Shown piece after piece: positions 35,542 to 44,549 of a DNA stretch of 64,000 nt. Numbering within the stretch: the stretch's first letter is position 1; every line of letters starts with the position of its first letter. Below the pieces are notes generated by a model. The model ran no database searches. It was not told the origin of the DNA and worked only from the letters and a program-made list of their open reading frames with translations. The stretch is from assembly GCA_934700615.1 (NCBI GenBank), contig CAKUXR010000010.1, positions 36,876 to 100,875 of the forward strand, given 5' to 3'. The position numbers and the translations under genes are program-made. The DNA comes from an uncultured Bacteroidales bacterium. GTDB lineage: Bacteria; Bacteroidota; Bacteroidia; Bacteroidales; UBA932.

Positions 35542-37344
35542 TCAATCCTCATCTCCGCTTTTTCTTTTCCTTTCTATAGGATCAAGCAAAATCTTGCGGA
35601 TTCTGAGGTGGTGAGGAGTAACTTCCACGAGTTCATCTTCATTGATATACTCAAGCATTTCCTCGAGAGTCATCTTGATTGCTGGAGGAAGGATGATCTT
35701 CTCGTCACTTCCGGCTGCGCGCACGTTGGTGAGTTTCTTAGTCTTGCAGATATTGACATTGAGGTCACGGTCACGTGTGTGCTCTCCTACGACCATACCC
35801 ATGTAGATTTCCTCGCCCGGATCCACGAAGAACTTGCCTCTGTCGAGCAGTTTGTTCATGGAGTATGCGATGGCCTCTCCTGTTTCGAGTGAAACGAGTG
35901 AACCGTTGGTCCTGTGCTCGATGTCACCCTTGTACGGCTGGTAATCCTTGAATCTGTGGGCTACGACAGCTTCTCCCTGTGATGCGGTGAGGAGGTTGCT
36001 TCTGAGTCCCATGAGACCTCTGGTAGGGATCTCGAATTCGAGAAGCGTCCTGTCTCCCCTCGGCTCCATGTGGATGAGCGCACCTTTTCTTCTTGTTGAA
36101 ATCTCGATGGCTGCACCTACGAACTGCTCCGGAACTTCGATACTGAGTTCCTCGATAGGCTCGCATCTCTGTCCGTTGATGGTCTTGTCGAGAACCTTAG
36201 GCTGACCTACCTGAAGCTCGAATCCTTCACGTCTCATTTCCTCGATGAGGACTGAAAGGTGAAGCACGCCACGTCCGTAAACTACGAATGAATCTGCGTT
36301 CAGGCCCGGTTTTACGCGAAGTGCGAGGTTCTTCTCGAGCTCTTTGTCGAGACGGTCCTTTATATGTCTTGAGGTGACGAATTTGCCGTCTTTTCCGAAG
36401 AATGGTGAATTGTTGATAGTGAAGAGCATGCTCATGGTAGGCTCGTCAATGGCAATCGGCGGAAGTGCCTCAGGGTTCTCGTAATCTGCGATAGTGTCAC
36501 CTATTTCGAAACCGTCGATACCTACGACAGCGCAGATGTCACCGCACTGAACCTCAGGAACTTCTTTCTTTCCGAGGCCTTCGAATACGAGCAACTGCTT
36601 GATTTTCTGCTTCTCTATCCTGTCATATCTCTTGCAGAGGCTGATGTTCATGCCTGTCTTGAGGGTGCCTCTCGTAACTCTTCCCACGGCGATACGTCCT
36701 ACGTATGGAGAGTATTCGAGTGAAGAAATCAGCATCTGAGGTGTGCCTTCCACCTGTGCAGGTGCAGGAATCACCTCGAGAATGGTATCGAGAAGCGGGG
36801 TGATGTTGTCTGTAGGTTTCTTCCAGTCAAGAGACATCCAGCCCTGCTTTGCGCTTCCGAACACTGTGCGGAAATCAAGCTGGTCCTCATTGGCATTGAG
36901 GGAGAACATCAGGTCGAACACCTCTTCCTGAACTTCGTCAGGACGGCAGTTCGGCTTGTCGACTTTGTTTACTACGACGATAGGCTTCTTTCCCATCTGG
37001 AGCGCCTTCTGGAGTACGAATCTGGTCTGAGGCATACAGCCCTCGAACGCATCCACCAGGAGGAGAACGCCGTCCGCCATGTTCAAGACTCTCTCTACTT
37101 CACCTCCGAAATCGCTATGGCCCGGAGTGTCTATAATATTGATTTTTACACCCTTATATACCACAGATACGTTCTTGGCAAGGATGGTTATACCTCTTTC
37201 CCTTTCAATGTCATTGTTGTCGAGAATCAGTTCCCCGAGATTTTCAGGCTGTCTTACAAGGTTTGCCTGATAAATCATACGGTCCACGAGAGTCGTCTTA
37301 CCGTGATCGACGTGTGCGATAATCGCAATGTTCCTAACGTCCAT
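35542..37344 (-). CDS. typA: Translational GTPase TypA/BipA
   Basis: A 600-residue ribosome-binding GTPase of the elongation factor family. Visible motifs are HVDHGKTTLVDRM (G1), RGITI (G2), DTPGHSDFGGEV (G3) and NKVDKPNCRP (G4), followed by the BipA-specific C-terminal domain (about 480-600). It aids 50S assembly and stress adaptation. Its promoter region is divergent from that of guaA. The leader carries a small ATACCG/CGGTAT hairpin. Confidence 0.97.
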   Translation of the reverse strand: MDVRNIAIIAHVDHGKTTLVDRMIYQANLVRQPENLGELILDNNDIERERGITILAKNVSVVYKGVKINIIDTPGHSDFGGEVERVLNMADGVLLLVDAFEGCMPQTRFVLQKALQMGKKPIVVVNKVDKPNCRPDEVQEEVFDLMFSLNANEDQLDFRTVFGSAKQGWMSLDWKKPTDNITPLLDTILEVIPAPAQVEGTPQMLISSLEYSPYVGRIAVGRVTRGTLKTGMNISLCKRYDRIEKQKIKQLLVFEGLGKKEVPEVQCGDICAVVGIDGFEIGDTIADYENPEALPPIAIDEPTMSMLFTINNSPFFGKDGKFVTSRHIKDRLDKELEKNLALRVKPGLNADSFVVYGRGVLHLSVLIEEMRREGFELQVGQPKVLDKTINGQRCEPIEELSIEVPEQFVGAAIEISTRRKGALIHMEPRGDRTLLEFEIPTRGLMGLRSNLLTASQGEAVVAHRFKDYQPYKGDIEHRTNGSLVSLETGEAIAYSMNKLLDRGKFFVDPGEEIYMGMVVGEHTRDRDLNVNICKTKKLTNVRAAGSDEKIILPPAIKMTLEEMLEYINEDELVEVTPHHLRIRKILLDPIERKRKSGDED

Positions 37345-37446
37345 AAATTATATTGTCTTCTTTAAATTCCTCTGATACCGTCTCCGGTATTTTCGTTTCT
37401 TCCGCGAAACTTACCTATTATATTATATCGCTCTTAATATAAACTG

Positions 37447-37454
37447 CAAAATTA
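37447..37454 (-). promoter_or_regulatory. -7 promoter element for typA
   Basis: TAATTTTG on the minus strand matches TAnnTTTG and leaves a leader of about 95 bases. The -33 element is weak. Confidence 0.6.
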
Positions 37455-37487
37455 CTCAATTCTTCGGTTTTAATGAACTTTTTATAT

Positions 37488-37495
37488 TATTTTTG
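37488..37495 (+). promoter_or_regulatory. -7 promoter element for guaA
   Basis: TATTTTTG lies 35 bases before the guaA start, divergent from the typA element 33 bases away. Confidence 0.6.
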
Positions 37496-37530
37496 CATCA
37501 GAAAAATTTTTGCATCCGAAAATTTCCGAT

Positions 37531-39114
37531 ATGACTGAAAAAATCATTATTCTTGATGCAGGTTCCCAGGTGACGCAACTTATCGGTCGCCGGCTCAGGG
37601 AACTCAATGTCTTCTGCGAAATCTACCCTTATAACAAGATGCCGGCTCCTGATCCGTCCATTAAGGGTGTAATCATTTCAGGAAGCCCGTGCTCAGTGCG
37701 TGACGCCAATGCGCCTCAGATTGACCTCGACGGGATAAAGGGAAAACTTCCTCTCCTCGGAATCTGCTACGGCGCGCAGTATCTCGCATCCAAATTCGGC
37801 GGAAAAGTCGAAGGCTCGCTCGCGAGAGAGTACGGCAGGGCAATGCTGAATATTGTCAATGCCGGTTCTCCGCTCCTGAAGGATGTGTCGAAGCATTCGC
37901 AGGTCTGGATGTCGCATGGCGACACTATTTCAGCCCTTCCGGCTGATGCTGAGGTAATTGCCTCTACCGATGATGTTGTCAATGCTGCCTTCCATTTCAA
38001 GGGTGAGCAGACCTATGCGGTCCAGTTCCATCCTGAGGTCTTCCATTCTACCGAGGGTGCCAAGATGCTTTCGAATTTCGCTTTTGATATCTGCGGATGC
38101 AAAGGTGAATGGACTCCGGCGTCTTTCATTGACTCTACTGTTGATGAAATCCGCGCTCAGGTCGGCGATGACAAGGTTATTCTCGGTCTCAGCGGCGGCG
38201 TGGATTCTACGGTTGCGGCTGTCCTTCTGAACAAGGCTATCGGTCACAATCTTACATGTATCTTCGTTAACAACGGTCTTCTCCGCAAGAATGAGTTCGA
38301 GGATGTCATGGAGTCTTATAAGGATATGGGACTCAATGTTATAGGTGCTGATGCCTCCAAGGAGTTCATCAGTGCTCTTGGAGGAGTTTCAGAGCCTGAG
38401 GCCAAGAGAAAGATTATCGGACGTCTCTTTGTAGAGACTTTTGACAAATATGCACATACTATCGAGAATGCCAAGTGGCTTGCCCAGGGTACCATCTATC
38501 CTGATGTAATCGAGTCTGCCGGCATTCCTGGTATCGCTTCGAAGATCAAGTCCCATCATAATGTGGGTGGTCTTCCTGAAAAGATGCACCTGAAGATTGT
38601 GGAGCCTCTCCGTATGCTTTTCAAGGATGAGGTCCGCAGGGTCGGCCGTTCTCTCGGTATCAAGGAGGAACTTGTCGGACGTCATCCGTTCCCTGGTCCT
38701 TCTCTTGCTATCCGTATCATCGGTGATGTGACTGAGGAGAAGCTCAATGTCCTTCGTGAGGCTGATGACATTTTCATCAAGGGTCTTCGCGATTATGATT
38801 GCACAGGTATGGGTTTCCCTTCCGCTTCCGATCCGCGTATCATGGCTACCAATCTCTACGATGCCATCTGGCAGGCAGGTGTGATCCTCCTTCCTATCAA
38901 GAGCGTAGGTGTCATGGGTGACGAAAGGACTTACGAGAATCCTGTAGCGCTTCGTGCCGTGGTTTCCACCGACGCCATGACAGCAGACTGGTTCCATTTC
39001 CCATATGATTTCCTGGCCAAGGTCAGCGACAGCATCATAAACAAGGTCAAGGGGGTCAACCGCGTTGTCTATGACATCTCTTCCAAACCGCCTGCAACCA
39101 TAGAATGGGAGTAG
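37531..39114 (+). CDS. guaA: GMP synthase (glutamine-hydrolysing)
   Basis: A 527-residue enzyme that converts XMP to GMP using glutamine and ATP. The class I amidotransferase domain has GICYGAQYLA (catalytic Cys) and QFHPEVFHS (His, Glu). The ATP-PPase domain has the PP-loop LGLSGGVDSTVAAVLL, and the dimerisation domain ends in DISSKPPATIEWE. ATG 37531 (MTEKIIILDAG) is chosen; the upstream TTG start would overlap promoter-proximal sequence. Confidence 0.98.
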   Translation: MTEKIIILDAGSQVTQLIGRRLRELNVFCEIYPYNKMPAPDPSIKGVIISGSPCSVRDANAPQIDLDGIKGKLPLLGICYGAQYLASKFGGKVEGSLAREYGRAMLNIVNAGSPLLKDVSKHSQVWMSHGDTISALPADAEVIASTDDVVNAAFHFKGEQTYAVQFHPEVFHSTEGAKMLSNFAFDICGCKGEWTPASFIDSTVDEIRAQVGDDKVILGLSGGVDSTVAAVLLNKAIGHNLTCIFVNNGLLRKNEFEDVMESYKDMGLNVIGADASKEFISALGGVSEPEAKRKIIGRLFVETFDKYAHTIENAKWLAQGTIYPDVIESAGIPGIASKIKSHHNVGGLPEKMHLKIVEPLRMLFKDEVRRVGRSLGIKEELVGRHPFPGPSLAIRIIGDVTEEKLNVLREADDIFIKGLRDYDCTGMGFPSASDPRIMATNLYDAIWQAGVILLPIKSVGVMGDERTYENPVALRAVVSTDAMTADWFHFPYDFLAKVSDSIINKVKGVNRVVYDISSKPPATIEWE

Positions 39115-39765
39115 CCGCGCTATCCCGTCATTCAATAACAGAGCAAGCACATCCGGAGTCCGTACATGCGGCACCGGATGTGCTTGTTCTGTTAAAACAA
39201 ATTGTTGACATTGACACCGGCTGGGATGAACCCGCAGCCAATACACTTTTGAAATCACAGAACTGCGGAGTTGTTTTACGTCATCGGGACCAAAGCCATT
39301 TGATTTTCGATCCTCTTGACAACCGCAATCCGACGTTACGTATTAATTATCAGAAAGTTAGCTGATTAAAAGAGAGCCAAGAGGTAGCAATGAAATGGGG
39401 TCTTGGCAGGAGCGCCTGGCTCCATACCGGCATGTAATACGCTGGCAGACAATATGTTATAGCGGCAAGGCCGAGACCGACAAATGTCAAGAGGGTCGAA
39501 AATAATTGTGGAGTTGACATGCCGGACGTTGCCCCAGAACAGAGTACGGTCAATACGTAACTCCGGAGACGCTTACCAAAGTCGTGACGATTTGCCGGAA
39601 TTACTGGCCCGGTTATGCAAACTAAGGACAAGGCGATGAGATAAAATCTTTTGCCAATCCAAAAACAATTCGTATCATTGTGCCGTGGAGGGCATCGTGG
39701 GCTGAATTGCCGGCCTGAGACGAGTCTCCGTGGCATAATTGAATATAAACAATAACATTGATAAG
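39115..39765. repeat. Repeat-filled spacer between guaA and the hydroxyacid dehydrogenase gene
   Basis: This 650-base gap has no credible gene. It contains the 199-bp inverted-repeat element (39304-39502) and homology to the 62.5-kb region beginning at about 39266. An inverted copy of the CGTCTCCGGAGTTACGT core lies at 39555-39576, and GTGCCGTGG and GAGTCTCCG fragments lie near 39680-39730. One long minus-strand frame here (39350-39829) is not supported as a gene: it runs through the repeat and into the dehydrogenase gene. Confidence 0.75.
39304..39502. repeat. 199-bp element with 18-bp terminal inverted repeats, copy A
   Basis: TTTTCGATCCTCTTGACA at 39304-39321 is the reverse complement, with one G-U type change, of the right end at 39485-39502. 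The full sequence matches copy B (62547-62745, opposite strand) at the same length and roughly 80-85% identity by eye. Internal stems GCCAAGA/TCTTGGC and GGAGC/GCTCC are kept in both. It could be a MITE-like element or a structured RNA. Confidence 0.8.
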
Positions 39766-40692
39766 ATGAAAATAACATTTCTTGATGCAGCGACAGTCGG
39801 AGAAACATCACTGTCGCCGATAGCGGCATGCGGCGATCTTACGGCGTGGCCGACGTCCAGCCCTGAGGAAGCCAAGGAACGGGTGAAAGACTGCGACGTG
39901 CTTGTGGTCAATAAAGTGAAAGTTACTGAAGACCTTCTTGGTGTCGCTCCGAATGTGAAACTGGTATGCGAAGCCGGGACAGGAATCAACAACATTGACG
40001 TGAAAGCCTGCGAAAAACGCGGCATTATAGTCAGAAACGTGGCCGGATACTCGACAGAACCAGTTGTCCAGCAGACATTTATGCATATCCTGTCACTGCT
40101 TGGCAACGGCCCGTACTTCGATGACGCAGTGAAATCAGGAGGATACTCCTCAAGCGGCATGTTCACCAATGTCATCAAACCGTTCATAGAAGTTTACGGC
40201 AAACAGATAGGAATCATCGGCATGGGAACAATCGGAAGCCGTGTGGCAGAAGTCGCAGAGGCATTCGGCATGAAGGTCGTATATTACTCGACATCAGGAA
40301 CCGGACACTGCACGAAATACCCGTGCATTCCGTTGGAAGAACTGATGCGCACCTCAGACGTGATCTCCATCCATGCCCCGTACAACGAGCGTACAGCTGG
40401 ACTGATAGGAGAAAAGGAACTCAGGATGATGAAACCGACAGCCATCATTGTCAATATGGGCCGCGGCGGAATCATCGAAGAAGCAGCATTGGCAAAAGTC
40501 ATTGACGAAAATGTCATCGGCGGAGCCGCTCTGGATGTGTTTGTCAATGAGCCTATTCCGTTCGACAATCCGATTCTTCATACGCGCCATCCCGAGAAAT
40601 TCCACTTCACCCCGCACATCGGTTGGGCAAGTGTCGAGGCAAGAGACCGCCTGGTGGCAGCCATTGCAGACAATATCAAGAAAGGCTGGTAA
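39766..40692 (+). CDS. D-2-hydroxyacid dehydrogenase (NAD-dependent)
   Basis: A 308-residue member of the D-isomer-specific 2-hydroxyacid dehydrogenase family. The Rossmann glycine motif IGIIGMGTIGSRVAE lies at about 145-159. Catalytic residues are visible: Arg in VNMGRGGIIEE, Glu in the DVFVNEPIP region and His in TPHIGWAS. Such enzymes reduce hydroxypyruvate, glyoxylate, pyruvate or phosphohydroxypyruvate; the lack of a C-terminal ACT domain argues against standard SerA. ATG 39766 is chosen over an upstream TTG. Confidence 0.88.
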   Translation: MKITFLDAATVGETSLSPIAACGDLTAWPTSSPEEAKERVKDCDVLVVNKVKVTEDLLGVAPNVKLVCEAGTGINNIDVKACEKRGIIVRNVAGYSTEPVVQQTFMHILSLLGNGPYFDDAVKSGGYSSSGMFTNVIKPFIEVYGKQIGIIGMGTIGSRVAEVAEAFGMKVVYYSTSGTGHCTKYPCIPLEELMRTSDVISIHAPYNERTAGLIGEKELRMMKPTAIIVNMGRGGIIEEAALAKVIDENVIGGAALDVFVNEPIPFDNPILHTRHPEKFHFTPHIGWASVEARDRLVAAIADNIKKGW

Positions 40693-40714
40693 AGAACAAT
40701 CCGAATCTATAATA

Positions 40715-40752
40715 AAAAATGCAGTCCGCTCGCAAGAACAGACTGCATTTTT
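40715..40752. terminator. Bidirectional terminator between the dehydrogenase and the outer-membrane barrel gene
   Basis: A perfect 12-bp stem (40715-40726 with 40741-40752) with A-run and T-run on the two sides, between convergent genes. Confidence 0.9.
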
Positions 40753-40763
40753 CTATGCTACGC

Positions 40764-43700
40764 TTACATCATCGGTGGTGGACCGCCCGGGCCGGGACCA
40801 TGTCCTGGGCCGCCAGGGCCTCTTCCCCTCATACCCTTGCTGGCATTGTTCATATTTCCGAAACGCCAGGTAAGAGAAAGAATCACATAACGTCCGAGAG
40901 TATTGTTCCACGTCTCAGTGTGATAGTTTGAAGAATCAGAAACTGAGAGGTTCTTCGACTGGTTCAGCAGGTCATATCCCTTGAGAGACAGCGTGCACTG
41001 GTTCTTGAACAGGAGTTTGGTAATCTCGAGATTGAATACATACTCGTCATCCTGCTTGGTCTGATATCCCTTGTACCAGTTATAGTTGAACTCGCCCACG
41101 AGACCGAGACCGCCCGGGATTGTCCAGTTCATCGACATTGAAGCCTGATTGTTTCTGGTGACATTAGTATTTGCTGATTCGATTGTGTACCAAGACTTTG
41201 CAATACGTGAACGTCCGCCTGCAATAATCTCCACGAAATCGTTTCGGTATGTGAGCCTCATCCTTTCGGTGAAATTCATCGTCTGGGTATTGTTCTCCAG
41301 GAACTTGTCACTCTTTCCGAGATCAGGGAAGTCATTGTGGAACTTCACATAATCGAAATCGCCGTCAGTGTAATAAGTGCTCGTGTCGAAAGAACTCTTT
41401 CCCACATAAGAAGTCGATGTGCTCCAACTTCCTGATGTGCTGGAAGATATGCTGAAATTTGATTTTCCGAAAGGAGCATTGAGGAACATCCTGGCATTGA
41501 CATTACCCGAAGTCGGACCATTTACAGGGAGCGAGAACGCTGTGCCGTTGGTATTGTACCAGCTGGCATAGACGATAGGGGACTGCACGAAGCCTCCGCT
41601 AAGGTTGGCATGCACAGACAGGAACTTCTGCCTGTTCGAGAAGCCATATCTGGTATTTATGTTATGTGAGAAATACGGCTTCAGGTAAGGGTTACCCAGG
41701 GACACATTGAGCGGGTTCGTATTGTCAGGAACCGGCATGAGCTGTGTGGTAGTCGGCTGTGATGAATTTCCGAAGTAGAAACCGCGGACATTCATATTGT
41801 CATTGATGTCATACCACAACATCGCAGTAGGCGACCAGTTCACGACAGAATTGTCATAACTCTTTCCGTTGGTCTCATTGTGGGTGATTGTCGGAACAAT
41901 CGACGCGCCGACTTGGGCCCTGATCTTGTCCTTCTGGAACATGAAGTTCACACCTGCACGATGAGTCTGGTACTGGTTCAGTATGTTGCTGGAATACTGG
42001 GAGTTGAGCACCTCATTTGAATGTACTGGCTTGCCGTCCGCATAGATGATGTTGCCGTCCTTGTCGTACATGTCGGTCTCCCGGTAATACTCGTGAGTGT
42101 CAGAATTGAAATCATAGGCACCCCTGTCCGCAGAATCATAAGTCAGCTTGTCCGACTTGTTCTGTGACCATTTGTACTGGTAGTTCGCCTCCAGATAGAA
42201 ACCCGCACCGAGCGGCTCCGTATAGACGAGACGTCCGCTGATGGATGATGACTTCGAATTCTGGTCATACCTCTGATTTACAATGGCATTGACATTCTCC
42301 GCATCGGTCGCTCCGAAGGTCTTCGTCAATGACTGGTTGAAACCGTAGAGGTCGTTGTTGCTGAAATTATAGTCAATGTTGAAGGACAATGTCCTGCCCG
42401 GAAGCCCGAGACGCTGTCTGAACAGGAAGAATCCGTTGGCAGTCCAGTTCTTGTTGTTTCCGGTATTGTTGTTGAAACCCTCATTCTTGGCCACGGATTC
42501 TGTCTCTCCGGCAGCAATCCCGTCGGTGGTGAACTTGGAGAACTCCTGGAAATCACCCTTTCCGAAATTGAACTGAGGCTGGAAGAGGATGGATGTCTTC
42601 TCCGAGAACTTGTGCTCCAGGCGCATTCCGAAACGATGTCCGTAGGAATTGTTGAAACTGTATCCGTCGTTGTGGTAAATCAGGCTGGAACCGTCATCCA
42701 GGAAGGTGGTCTTGTCACTGATTTCCTTCACATCTTTCTGAGTGCCGTTGAAAAGGTAGTTTGCTCCGAGGTCCATCTTGTCGCCGAGCAAGTCCCATGA
42801 ACCGTTGACACCGCCCATCCATGAAGTGGTGATACCGTTGGAGTTGCCCCATCCGCCGCCTCCGCGGCCCATTCCGCCACCGCCTCCACGCATTGACCTC
42901 ATCATCGAACCCGACAGGTCGTTGAATCCGCGGTTGTTGGTATTGTTGCCGTTCAGGATGATGCTCAACTGGCTTTTTTCAGTGAATCTGCCGATGAAAC
43001 CCGCACCCTGATAGCGCCAGTCGCCGTTTCCGTTAGCCGTATTTTCAGGCCAGTCGTGGCCGCCGCCGAGCTGGACATTGCCGAAAAGCCCGTTCATCAT
43101 CCCCTTCTGAATGGAAAGGTCAATGACAGTTTCTTCCTGCCCGTCATCAATGCCGGTGAACTGTGCCTGTTCGGATTTCTTCTGCACGACCTTCACCTTG
43201 TCGATAATCTTGGCCGGAATGTTCTTCGATGCCAGCTGTGGGTCATCCAGGAAGAAGGTCTTTCCGTCAATGGTAATCTTCGAAATGGTCTGTCCGTTTG
43301 CAGTGACGCTTCCGTCCGTGCCGACCTCCACACCCGGGAGCTTCTTCAGAAGGTCCTCCAGCATGTCATTGTCAGACGTCTTGAAAGAAGAAGCCGTATA
43401 TTCGATAGTATCCTTCTTAATGATGATGGGATTGCCCGCTGCAGTTACGCTTGCAGCCTCGAGAACCTTTCTGTCAGGGTCCATCTTCACGATGCCCAAA
43501 TCCACGGAATTCTTAACCGTGATCTCAGCAGTGTAATTCTTGTATCCCAGAAGTTCAGCCTTGATCGTGTAGCTTCCCGCAGCCACCTTGTCAAGTACGG
43601 CCTTTCCCTTGTCATTGGTCAAGGCATATTTGCTTGCGGTATTCGCGCCGGCTTTTGTCAATGATACAGTGGCATAACCGACAGGCTCGCCAGAAGACGA

Positions 43701-43805
43701 ATCCTGCAGCACCACCGTGACAGACCTCGTGGTCTGAGCCGCGACCGCAAAAGAAAATGCGAGCATAGTCACCAGCCCGCAAAACATAGCAATGATTCTT
43801 TTCAT
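40764..43805 (-). CDS. Large outer-membrane beta-barrel protein, TonB-receptor-like
   Basis: A 1013-residue exported protein with a signal peptide (about 1-23, AAAQ-like end VAAQTT). A CarboxypepD-regulatory-like domain follows (about 25-112, SSGEPVGYATVSLTKAG). A plug-like domain (about 115-230) precedes a long C-terminal barrel of the outer-membrane beta-barrel family 3 type, ending in VILSLTWRFGNM. A glycine- and proline-rich tail of about 28 residues then ends in GPPPMM. Such proteins differ from SusC, and the substrate is unknown. ATG 43805 gives the signal peptide; the upstream GTG is rejected. Confidence 0.85.
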   Translation of the reverse strand: MKRIIAMFCGLVTMLAFSFAVAAQTTRSVTVVLQDSSSGEPVGYATVSLTKAGANTASKYALTNDKGKAVLDKVAAGSYTIKAELLGYKNYTAEITVKNSVDLGIVKMDPDRKVLEAASVTAAGNPIIIKKDTIEYTASSFKTSDNDMLEDLLKKLPGVEVGTDGSVTANGQTISKITIDGKTFFLDDPQLASKNIPAKIIDKVKVVQKKSEQAQFTGIDDGQEETVIDLSIQKGMMNGLFGNVQLGGGHDWPENTANGNGDWRYQGAGFIGRFTEKSQLSIILNGNNTNNRGFNDLSGSMMRSMRGGGGGMGRGGGGWGNSNGITTSWMGGVNGSWDLLGDKMDLGANYLFNGTQKDVKEISDKTTFLDDGSSLIYHNDGYSFNNSYGHRFGMRLEHKFSEKTSILFQPQFNFGKGDFQEFSKFTTDGIAAGETESVAKNEGFNNNTGNNKNWTANGFFLFRQRLGLPGRTLSFNIDYNFSNNDLYGFNQSLTKTFGATDAENVNAIVNQRYDQNSKSSSISGRLVYTEPLGAGFYLEANYQYKWSQNKSDKLTYDSADRGAYDFNSDTHEYYRETDMYDKDGNIIYADGKPVHSNEVLNSQYSSNILNQYQTHRAGVNFMFQKDKIRAQVGASIVPTITHNETNGKSYDNSVVNWSPTAMLWYDINDNMNVRGFYFGNSSQPTTTQLMPVPDNTNPLNVSLGNPYLKPYFSHNINTRYGFSNRQKFLSVHANLSGGFVQSPIVYASWYNTNGTAFSLPVNGPTSGNVNARMFLNAPFGKSNFSISSSTSGSWSTSTSYVGKSSFDTSTYYTDGDFDYVKFHNDFPDLGKSDKFLENNTQTMNFTERMRLTYRNDFVEIIAGGRSRIAKSWYTIESANTNVTRNNQASMSMNWTIPGGLGLVGEFNYNWYKGYQTKQDDEYVFNLEITKLLFKNQCTLSLKGYDLLNQSKNLSVSDSSNYHTETWNNTLGRYVILSLTWRFGNMNNASKGMRGRGPGGPGHGPGPGGPPPMM

Positions 43806-44001
43806 TGTCCGTTCGTAATTAGGTAACACACTTCTTCCAAGTTGTTTTCTGCTTTTTTTAACAACACAACTTTAGACATGAAACCTGTTCTCCGGTTTAA
43901 TTATGTAGTGTCAGATTGTTGCAAAAACCGCTGAATGGCCACATTCTACGGCTGAACTTTCGTTTTTCCGAAGCGAAAGGCCATTTTATTTTTTTTGAAG
44001 G

Positions 44002-44547
44002 TTATTTAACCCTGTCCGGGTTTTCAGCGATAAATTTTTCCCAACTGGTAGAAGACTTCATCCCCGCCAGAGGATTCGTCATCTGATAATGGTGACACAA
44101 CGCTATCGCCAGGGCATCCGTGGCATCGAGAAATTTTTCTTCAATGTCAATCCCGAGAATCCTCTGCAGAATAGTATTGACCTGCATCTTGGATGCCGCT
44201 CCGTTTCCCGTGACGGCCTCTTTCGCTTTCCTCGGGGCATATTCCGTGATAGGAATTCCTCTGGTGGCTGCCGCAAGCATGGCCGCGCCCTGGGCACGTC
44301 CGAGTTTCAGTATGACCTGGGCATTCTTTCCGTAGAAAGGAGACTCCAATGCCATCTGGTCCGGCCGGTATTTTTCACAGACCTCGCTGATTTCATTGAA
44401 AATCCTGTTCAATTTGGCATAAGGATCCTTCTCCTTCCGCATGTCGATTACGCCCATTTCCACGTACGTGGCCTTCTGGCCCTCAGTACGAATAACCCCG
44501 AAGCCAAGGATATTGGTTCCGGGGTCAATTCCAATTATGGTTGCCAT
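44002..44547 (-). CDS. ruvC: Holliday junction resolvase RuvC
   Basis: A 181-residue endonuclease that cuts Holliday junctions. The acidic active-site residues are in IIGIDPGTNILGFGV (Asp8), ALESPFYGKNAQV (Glu near 69) and LDATDALAIALCHH (two Asp near 140). It starts 2 bases after the serS stop, so it is translated with serS. Confidence 0.95.
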   Translation of the reverse strand: MATIIGIDPGTNILGFGVIRTEGQKATYVEMGVIDMRKEKDPYAKLNRIFNEISEVCEKYRPDQMALESPFYGKNAQVILKLGRAQGAAMLAAATRGIPITEYAPRKAKEAVTGNGAASKMQVNTILQRILGIDIEEKFLDATDALAIALCHHYQMTNPLAGMKSSTSWEKFIAENPDRVK

Positions 44548-44549
44548 CC

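Noticed and set aside
38389..39258. Long minus-strand frame opposite guaA
   Set aside because: It is the antisense shadow of a well-supported gene, with no start signal or domain.
39350..39829. Minus-strand frame of about 159 codons in the guaA/dehydrogenase spacer
   Set aside because: It runs across the 199-bp element and into the dehydrogenase gene. The similar stretch in the frame at 62346-62633 is explained by the shared repeat.
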